This document shows positions 16,904-22,565 of a DNA stretch of 22,565 bases, piece after piece (the first letter of the stretch is position 1; the number at the start of each line of letters is the position of its first letter). The position numbers were made by a program, and so were the translations under genes. Under the pieces are notes generated by a model. That model saw only the letters and a program-made list of their open reading frames with translations, made no database searches and was not told where the DNA came from. Source of the DNA: an uncultured Peptococcaceae bacterium (GTDB lineage: Bacteria > Bacillota > Peptococcia > Peptococcales > Peptococcaceae); NCBI GenBank assembly GCA_900552455.1, contig URZX01000035.1, forward strand, positions 1 to 22,565. The letters run 5' to 3'.

Positions 16904-17839
16904 ATGGAAAAACAAGCAACACGCGAAGCATACGGTCAGGCGCTGGAAGCCCTCGGCGCCGCCAATGAAAACGTCGTCGTCCTCGATGCCGACCTGTCGA
17001 AATCGACCAAGACCAACCTCTTCCAGAAGAAATTTCCGGAACGCTTTTTTGATATGGGCATCGCCGAGCAGAACATGATGGGCGTCGCCGCTGGTTTTGC
17101 AGCCACCGGTAAGGTGCCATTTGCGAGCACCTTCGCCGTTTTTGCAACTGGCCGCGCTTACGACCAGATCCGCAACACCATCTGCTACCCGCAGCTGAAT
17201 GTCAAGATCGCTGCCACCCACGCCGGCATCACCGTCGGTGAAGACGGCGGTAGCCATCAGGCGCTGGAGGATATCAACCTCATGCGCGGCCTGCCAAATA
17301 TGACCGTGCTCGTTCCTGCCGATGGTCCGGAAGCCTACAAGGCCGTCATGGCCGCTGCCGCATACGACGGCCCCGTCTACATCCGTCTCGGCCGCAGCGC
17401 TGTGCCAACCGTCACCGATCCAGACGCCGATTTCGTCATCGGCAAGGGCAAGCTTCTGCGCGAAGGGACAGACGTCACCCTCATCGCCTGCGGCATGATG
17501 GTCGCTGTGGCGCTGGATGCTGCCGAGCTTCTCGCTGCAGAAGGTGTGAACGCCGCCGTCATCGATATGAGCACCATCAAACCGATCGACCGCGCCCTCA
17601 TCTGTGAATGGGCTGAGAAAACCGGCGCCGTCGTCACCGCTGAAGAGCACAACATCATCGGCGGACTGGGCAGCGCCGTCAGCGAAGTGCTGGCGCTCGA
17701 ATGCCCAACGCCGCTGGAAATGGTCGGCGTGGAAGACGTCTTCGGTGAAAGCGGCACCGCCGCAGCCCTCGTCGAAAAATATGGCCTCACGAAAGAGCGC
17801 ATCGCCGAAAAAGCCAAAAAAGCCATCGCGCGCAAATAA
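16904..17839 (+). CDS. Transketolase, C-terminal (pyrimidine-binding) subunit
   Basis: Second half of the split transketolase. The 311 residues hold the pyrimidine-binding domain with the catalytic glutamate E55 in DMGIAEQNMMG, VPFASTFAVFATGRAYDQIR, and the C-terminal domain with ITVGEDGGSHQALEDI earlier and VVTAEEHNIIGGLGSAVSE late in the chain. The same layout occurs in the related DXP synthase, but the partner gene and the SGHPGGSLS loop in it favour transketolase. GGGGAGG lies 9 nt upstream of the ATG, inside the end of the first gene. A hairpin terminator follows. Confidence 0.95.
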   Translation: MEKQATREAYGQALEALGAANENVVVLDADLSKSTKTNLFQKKFPERFFDMGIAEQNMMGVAAGFAATGKVPFASTFAVFATGRAYDQIRNTICYPQLNVKIAATHAGITVGEDGGSHQALEDINLMRGLPNMTVLVPADGPEAYKAVMAAAAYDGPVYIRLGRSAVPTVTDPDADFVIGKGKLLREGTDVTLIACGMMVAVALDAAELLAAEGVNAAVIDMSTIKPIDRALICEWAEKTGAVVTAEEHNIIGGLGSAVSEVLALECPTPLEMVGVEDVFGESGTAAALVEKYGLTKERIAEKAKKAIARK

Positions 17840-17855
17840 ATCAACCGTTCGTTCG

Positions 17856-17885
17856 CGGCTGGGTCTGAGGGCTCAGCCGTTTTTC
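17856..17885 (+). terminator. Terminator of the transketolase operon
   Basis: CGGCTG and CAGCCG arms (17856-17861 and 17874-17879) followed by TTTTT. A second, weaker GCGC...GCGC hairpin with TTTTTT follows at about 17920-17938. Confidence 0.75.
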
Positions 17886-17969
17886 TTGCAATAAAAAAAT
17901 TCCATTGACCGAAAATCGCGCCAGATAGCGCTTTTTTCGCACAGCCGTCGGTGGTGGTCAATCATTACC

Positions 17970-17998
17970 TAGACGCTCACCGTAAAATGGAGTACTAT
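17970..17998 (+). promoter_or_regulatory. Possible promoter of the nrdAB operon
   Basis: TAGACG (17970-17975), 17-bp spacer, TACTAT (17993-17998); both hexamers match consensus at four of six positions. I see no convincing NrdR box in this region. Confidence 0.4.
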
Positions 17999-18038
17999 GA
18001 TGGAGTTGTAAAGCATCATCTCAATAGAAAGGGTTCCA

Positions 18039-20579
18039 ATGCCAATGGACATTATCAAACGCAACGGCAGCACCGAGCCGTACGAGCGCGCCAAGATCGC
18101 CCGCGTCATTGAGCGCGCCTTTGCGAGCGTCGAAAGCACGATCGCTGCCGAAAAACTGAACGCGATGGTGGACACCATCGAGCAGGCCCTCGAAGAGGAA
18201 GTGCGTCTCGGACTGGCGCTGCACGTGGAAGACATTCAGGACCTGGTCGAAAAAACACTCATCGAAGAAAATTATTATAAAGAAGTCAAAAGCTTCATCC
18301 TCTACCGCGAGGACCGCAAGCGCAAGCGCCGCACCCGCGGCATGATCACCGCCTGCTTCCCGGAAGTGCCGGAAATGGACGAGCTCCTCAAAGAGATCGA
18401 GCGCGATTTTCCCGGCGAGGTGTATGGGCTGGAATATCTCCTGATCAAGTTCCAGTCGTTCTACAAGCCGGGGCTTTCCCTGGCAGAGCGCTTCACCTTT
18501 CTCATCAAGGCCTGTGTGGAGCTGACGACCCAGGAAGCGCCGCGCTGGGAATTTATCGCCGCGCGCATCTATTTCCTCGAGTTTGAGCGCGCCCTGGCAG
18601 CGCGCATGGCCGACCACGGCATCGACGATCTCTACGAAAAGATCGAATACCTCACCGAGGAAGGCCTCTACGGCAGCTACATCCTGCAGCACTACAGCCG
18701 CGAGGAGATCCTCGAAGCAGCGACCTTCATCGACGAACGCCGCAACAAGCTGATCAATTATTCCGGCATCGAGCTTCTGCTCAAACGCTACGTCGTGCGC
18801 AGCCACGCCGGCGTGCCGCTGGAAAGCGTGCAGGAAATGTTCCTCGGTATCGCGCTGCATTTGGCGATGTTGGAAGCGCGGAAGCAGCGTCTGGACTGGG
18901 TGCGCCGCTTCTACGACATGCTCTCGACCCTCAAGGTGACGATGGCGACGCCGACGCTGGCCAATGCGCGCAAGCCGTTTCACCAGCTCTCGAGCTGCTT
19001 CATCGACACCGTGCCCGACAGCCTCGAGGGCATCTACCGCAGCATCGACAATTTTGCCCAGGTGAGCAAATTCGGCGGCGGCATGGGGCTCTATTTCGGC
19101 AAGGTCCGCGCCATGGGCTCGGCGATCCGCGGCTTTGAAGGCGCAGCCGGCGGCGTCATTCGCTGGATCCGACTGGCCAACGACACCGCTGTCGCCGTCG
19201 ATCAGCTGGGTGTGCGCCAGGGCGCTGTGGCGGTGTATCTCGATGTCTGGCACCGCGATCTGCCGGAATTTCTTGCGCTGCGCACCAACAACGGCGACGA
19301 CCGCATGAAAGCCCACGACGTTTTTCCAGCAGTCTGCTATCCCGATTATTTCTGGCAGCAGGCCCGTGATAATATTGAAGGCGACTGGTATCTCATGTGC
19401 CCGCACGACATCTACACCGTCAAGGGCTACCATCTCGAGGACTGTTTCGGCGAAGAGTGGACAGAAAAATACCTCGACTGCGTCCGCGACAAGCGCATCG
19501 CCAAGCGCGTGCTGCCGATCAAGGACATCATCCGTCTGATCATCAAGAGCGCCGTTGAAACCGGCACACCGTTTGCCTTCAACCGCGACACCGTCAATCG
19601 CGCCAATCCGAACGGCGACAAGGGCGTCATTTACTGCTCCAATCTCTGCACCGAGATCGCGCAGAATATGAGCGCCATCGAAAGCGTCGAGCAGCGCGTG
19701 GAGATCGTCGACGGCGAAGAAGTCGTCGTCACAGTGACCAAGCCGGGCGATTTCGTCGTCTGCAACCTCGCCAGCCTCTCGCTGGGACATCTCAACGTAG
19801 ACGATCCTGCTGAGATCGAGGACGTCACTAAAAGCGTCGTGCGCGCGCTGGACAACGTCATCGACCTCAATTTCTTCCCGCTGCCTTACGCCAGGATCAA
19901 CAACCGCCGCTACCGGCCGATCGGCCTCGGCGTCAGCGGCTACCACCATATGCTCGCCAGCCACCACATCCAGTGGGAGAGCGAGGAGCATCTCGCGCTG
20001 GTCGACCGCGTGTTTGAGGACATCAACTACGCCGCCATCAAAGCGAGCATGGAAAACGCCCGCGAAAAAGGTGCGTATGCGCTCTTTGCCGGCAGTGACT
20101 GGCAGACCGGCGCTTATTTCGCCAAGCGCGGCTACGAAAGCGAACGCTGGCAGAAGCTTGCCGCCGACGTCCGCGAAAACGGCCTGCGCAACGGCTACCT
20201 GATGGCGATCGCGCCAACCTCCAGCACCTCCATCATCGCCGGCACCTCCGCCGGTGTCGATCCGATCATGAACCGCTTCTTCCTGGAAGAGAAGAAAAAC
20301 GGTCTGATGCCGCGCGTGGCGCCAGAGCTCTCGATGGAAACCTACTGGTATTACAAGAGCGCCCATTATATCGACCAGAGCTGGTCGGTGCGCGCAGCCG
20401 GCGTGCGCCAGCGCCACATCGACCAGGCGCAGAGCGTCAATCTCTACATCACCAACGACTACACCTTCCGCAAGGTCCTGAACCTCTACATCCAGGCCTG
20501 GGAATGTGGCGTCAAAACCCTCTACTACATCCGCTCCAAGAGCCTGGAGGTAGAGGAATGCGAAAGCTGCTCAGCCTAA
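18039..20579 (+). CDS. nrdA: Ribonucleoside-diphosphate reductase, class I, alpha subunit
   Basis: Catalytic subunit of class I ribonucleotide reductase, which makes deoxyribonucleotides for DNA synthesis. The 846 residues begin with an ATP-cone regulatory domain (about 3-95, IIKRNGSTEPYERAKI). Active-site residues by comparison with the E. coli enzyme: C320 (SSCF) and C575 (FVVCNLASL) as the redox pair, with N535, C537 and E539 in SNLCTEI; PTSSTSIIAGTSAG late in the chain; and a C-terminal CESC for thioredoxin-type re-reduction. The segment between C537 and C575 is longer than the 23 residues of E. coli and carries an acidic, valine-rich insertion. The start ATG has AAAGGG upstream; another ATG two codons on is possible. 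nrdB follows after 16 bp. Confidence 0.96.
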   Translation: MPMDIIKRNGSTEPYERAKIARVIERAFASVESTIAAEKLNAMVDTIEQALEEEVRLGLALHVEDIQDLVEKTLIEENYYKEVKSFILYREDRKRKRRTRGMITACFPEVPEMDELLKEIERDFPGEVYGLEYLLIKFQSFYKPGLSLAERFTFLIKACVELTTQEAPRWEFIAARIYFLEFERALAARMADHGIDDLYEKIEYLTEEGLYGSYILQHYSREEILEAATFIDERRNKLINYSGIELLLKRYVVRSHAGVPLESVQEMFLGIALHLAMLEARKQRLDWVRRFYDMLSTLKVTMATPTLANARKPFHQLSSCFIDTVPDSLEGIYRSIDNFAQVSKFGGGMGLYFGKVRAMGSAIRGFEGAAGGVIRWIRLANDTAVAVDQLGVRQGAVAVYLDVWHRDLPEFLALRTNNGDDRMKAHDVFPAVCYPDYFWQQARDNIEGDWYLMCPHDIYTVKGYHLEDCFGEEWTEKYLDCVRDKRIAKRVLPIKDIIRLIIKSAVETGTPFAFNRDTVNRANPNGDKGVIYCSNLCTEIAQNMSAIESVEQRVEIVDGEEVVVTVTKPGDFVVCNLASLSLGHLNVDDPAEIEDVTKSVVRALDNVIDLNFFPLPYARINNRRYRPIGLGVSGYHHMLASHHIQWESEEHLALVDRVFEDINYAAIKASMENAREKGAYALFAGSDWQTGAYFAKRGYESERWQKLAADVRENGLRNGYLMAIAPTSSTSIIAGTSAGVDPIMNRFFLEEKKNGLMPRVAPELSMETYWYYKSAHYIDQSWSVRAAGVRQRHIDQAQSVNLYITNDYTFRKVLNLYIQAWECGVKTLYYIRSKSLEVEECESCSA

Positions 20580-20595
20580 GAAAGGAGAATGACAC

Positions 20596-21639
20596 GTGGA
20601 GCAAGTGAAAAAACGTCCGCTCTTTAATCCCGATGGCGACGTGAGCGTGAATGCCCGTCGCATCATCGGCGGCAACACCACCAACCTCAACGATTTCAAC
20701 AACATGAAGTATCAGTGGGTCAGCGGCTGGTATCGTCAGGCGATGAACAATTTCTGGGTGCCGGAAGAGATCAACATGCACACCGACATCAAGGATTATC
20801 CGCTCTTGGCGCCGGCAGAACGCCGCGCCTACGACAAGATCCTGAGCTTTCTGATCTTCCTCGACAGCATCCAGACAGCGAATTTGCCAAATATTTCCAG
20901 CTACGTCACCGCCAACGAGGTGAATCTCTGCCTCTCCATCCAGATCTTCCAGGAAGCGCTGCACAGCCAGAGCTATTCCTACATGCTCGACACCATCTGC
21001 CAGCCGCAGGAGCGCAACGATGTGCTCTATCAGTGGAAAAACGACGAACATCTCCTGCGCCGCAATGAATTCATCGGCAAGATCTACAACGATTTCCAGG
21101 AAGATCCGTCGGCCCTCAATTTCATGCGCGCCGTCATGGGCAATTTCATCCTCGAAGGCGTCTATTTCTACAGCGGCTTCATGTTTTTCTATAACCTCGG
21201 CCGCAACAACCGCATGCCAGGCTCCGTGCAGGAGATCCGCTACATCAACCGCGACGAGAACACCCATCTCTGGCTTTTCCGCAACATCATCAAGGAGCTG
21301 CGCGAGGAATGTCCGGAGCTTTTCACCGACGAACTCATCGCTCTCTATCGCGAGATGATCCGCGAAGGCTGCGAGCAGGAGATCGCCTGGGGCCATTATG
21401 TGATCGGCGATGAGATCGAAGGCCTGACACAGGAAATGGTCACCGACTACATCCAGTATCTCGGCAATCTGCGCGCGACGAGCCTGGATTTTGGCCCGAT
21501 CTACGAAGGCCACGATGTCGAGCCGCCGTCCATGACCTGGGTCAGCCAGTACAGCAATGCCAACATGATCAAGACCGATTTCTTCGAAGCCCGCTCGACA
21601 GCCTATGCAAAATCGAGCGCCCTCGTTGACGACCTTTGA
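20596..21639 (+). CDS. nrdB: Ribonucleoside-diphosphate reductase, class I, beta subunit
   Basis: Radical-generating partner of NrdA, a di-metal ferritin-like protein. The 347 residues keep all six metal ligands: D90, E120, H123 (EALH), E187, E221 and H224 (ENTH), with spacings equal or nearly equal to the E. coli protein. Y127 in HSQSYSYM sits where the radical tyrosine is expected, so it looks like a tyrosyl-radical enzyme and not the tyrosine-free class Ic type. It starts with GTG; AAGGAG stands 11 nt before it and no ATG upstream or nearby fits better. Confidence 0.96.
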   Translation: MEQVKKRPLFNPDGDVSVNARRIIGGNTTNLNDFNNMKYQWVSGWYRQAMNNFWVPEEINMHTDIKDYPLLAPAERRAYDKILSFLIFLDSIQTANLPNISSYVTANEVNLCLSIQIFQEALHSQSYSYMLDTICQPQERNDVLYQWKNDEHLLRRNEFIGKIYNDFQEDPSALNFMRAVMGNFILEGVYFYSGFMFFYNLGRNNRMPGSVQEIRYINRDENTHLWLFRNIIKELREECPELFTDELIALYREMIREGCEQEIAWGHYVIGDEIEGLTQEMVTDYIQYLGNLRATSLDFGPIYEGHDVEPPSMTWVSQYSNANMIKTDFFEARSTAYAKSSALVDDL

Positions 21640-21680
21640 TGGCGGCATGCTGCGTTTGTTTGAGCGAAAGGGGACAAACC

Positions 21681-22337
21681 ATGCTGTATTTCACCAACCC
21701 ACCTGCGCTCAGCGATGAGGAGCAGGAAAAATTTCAGCGCATACTCGACCGCTATGTGCACGATGCGCTCTTTACCAGCACCACGCCGCTGGAATGTGTG
21801 CGCGCCGTGCACCGGCTGATCCAGCAAAATGTCATCTATCCGCGGCAGCGGCTGCGCATGGAGGGCGCAGTCAGCCTCTCTGTGCTGCCGGAAAGCGACG
21901 AAGGCCGCCACTACATCTCGGCCTACGGCGCCCTCGTCAACCGCCGCGCCAACAGCTACGGCATCGCCCGCGCCGTCGACGCCATCCTCTGCGACCCACG
22001 CATCGGCATCGAAAGCCAGCTCGTCGAAGGCTGCCTGCTCGCCGCCGACGCCGTGCCCTCGATGCACCTCTGGAACATCGTCACCGTCGCCCACAAAAGC
22101 TACCACGTCGACACCGCCTGCGAGCTCATGACCAACCCCCAGGCCGTCCGCCGCACCGGCGAGCCCGGCCTGCCGCTGGAAGCCCTCGCCGCCGACGAAC
22201 TGCCGATGATCGAAGCCCTGCTTCCGAGCTATCAGTATTGCCTCGTCAGCGACGACATCATGCGCGCCGGCCATCTCTGGCGCGCCGCCGATACCCCAAA
22301 TTGTCTCTCCAGCTACGTGCCCCTCAGCCGGCGCTGA
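21681..22337 (+). CDS. Transglutaminase-like protein with apparent Cys-to-Ser change
   Basis: A 218-residue soluble protein with the pattern of a transglutaminase-like (papain-fold) domain: ANSYGIARAVDAIL (90-103), a middle stretch GIESQLVEGCLLAADA, then MHLWNIV (128-134) and SYHVDTA (140-146). H129 and D144 match the catalytic histidine and aspartate, but the position of the cysteine holds S92. It may be a non-catalytic member, for example a binding protein, or use a different nucleophile. The ATG at 21681 is chosen because AAAGGGG precedes it. It starts 41 bp after nrdB and ends at a terminator, so it is the last gene of the nrd operon; a functional link with ribonucleotide reductase is not shown. 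Confidence 0.7.
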   Translation: MLYFTNPPALSDEEQEKFQRILDRYVHDALFTSTTPLECVRAVHRLIQQNVIYPRQRLRMEGAVSLSVLPESDEGRHYISAYGALVNRRANSYGIARAVDAILCDPRIGIESQLVEGCLLAADAVPSMHLWNIVTVAHKSYHVDTACELMTNPQAVRRTGEPGLPLEALAADELPMIEALLPSYQYCLVSDDIMRAGHLWRAADTPNCLSSYVPLSRR

Positions 22338-22349
22338 TGCCACCATCCC

Positions 22350-22391
22350 GCGCGCTCTGCCCGAAACCGGCAGGGCGCGCCAGTTTTTTTG
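22350..22391 (+). terminator. Terminator of the nrdAB operon
   Basis: GCGCGCTCTGCC pairs with GGCAGGGCGCGC (12 bp, one G-T pair), followed after CCAG by seven T. Confidence 0.88.
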
Positions 22392-22432
22392 CACAAAACA
22401 CACGATTTTCGAAAAAAATCTTAAAAAAGCTG

Positions 22433-22461
22433 TTGACTTCCCGCAAAAAGGATGGTATTAT
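22433..22461 (+). promoter_or_regulatory. Promoter at the right edge
   Basis: -35 TTGACT (22433-22438), 17-bp spacer, -10 TATTAT (22456-22461). The expected start is near 22468. The gene it serves is outside the window. Confidence 0.8.
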
Positions 22462-22467
22462 AAACGA

Positions 22468-22565
22468 GCTGTGAGGCGAGGGGCTGAAAGCCCTGGCCCA
22501 CCGAAACTACGGCGAGTTGGAGAAGCGGCTTAACTCATCAGCCTTTCACGCTGACATTCACGGGT
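22468..22565 (+). ncRNA. Structured leader RNA, possible riboswitch (truncated by the window)
   Basis: From the predicted transcription start, GCTGTGAG (22468-22475) can pair with CTCATCAGC (22534-22542, one bulge) to close a domain. Inside are a perfect hairpin GGGCT-GAA-AGCCC (22481-22493) and a short CCG...CGG (22501-22512). The right arm of the closing stem overlaps the left arm of a second stem, TCAGC / GCTGA, giving two exclusive folds. No start codon with a ribosome binding site is seen before the edge. I cannot match it to a riboswitch consensus I know; a T-box is unlikely because its usual AGTA element is missing. Confidence 0.45.

Noticed and set aside
17970..18038. NrdR boxes upstream of nrdA
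   Set aside because: I looked for paired ACA-x-WATAT-type sites and found no convincing match.
18021..20417. A 798-codon open frame on the minus strand opposite nrdA
   Set aside because: It shows the same kind of antisense composition (Val, Asp, Ala, His rich), and nrdA has all its catalytic motifs on the plus strand.

Overview
The window reads as a stretch of bacterial chromosome of moderately high GC, with a visibly AT-rich block on its left side. The gene set points to Bacillota and probably to the Negativicutes: a LexA with boxes of the Gram-positive type, a zinc-type L31, a transketolase split into two genes, a NhaD-type antiporter, and a class II lysyl-tRNA synthetase carrying a C-terminal tRNA-binding domain. 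The class assignment is an inference from gene style. No rRNA or tRNA gene is present.

Positions 1-7240 form an accessory region. A terminal repeat typical of IS3-family elements sits at the left edge, followed by a small host-like gene (149-364). Three AT-rich genes then run leftwards: an FRG-domain protein (7015-5516), a short methyltransferase-like 'M subunit' (5402-4431), and a 1343-residue protein that joins a GIY-YIG-like domain, a DEAH helicase and an Eco57I-like methyltransferase with NPPY (4447-416). I read them as an anti-phage or restriction-modification-like operon. It has a strong extended -10 promoter, a possible internal promoter, and a LexA-like site upstream. A perfect 16-bp inverted repeat and three copies of a 9-mer mark the right edge of the block.

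Positions 7330-11930 are housekeeping and regulatory. greA and lysS form a leftward operon. lexA diverges from greA, and two LexA boxes lie between the two promoters. A Crp/Fnr-family regulator and a PspC-domain protein form another leftward operon.

Positions 11978-12340 hold a compact locus with the layout of a type I toxin-antitoxin system. A 28-residue hydrophobic peptide and a convergent small RNA share a terminator, and a short direct repeat could let the two RNAs pair.

Positions 12400-22340 are rightward operons: nfo with an unknown gene; rpmE; nhaD; the two transketolase halves; and nrdA-nrdB followed by a transglutaminase-like protein whose catalytic cysteine appears to be serine. 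After a terminator at 22350-22390, a good promoter starts a structured leader RNA (from about 22468) that runs off the window and may be a riboswitch or other cis-regulatory element.
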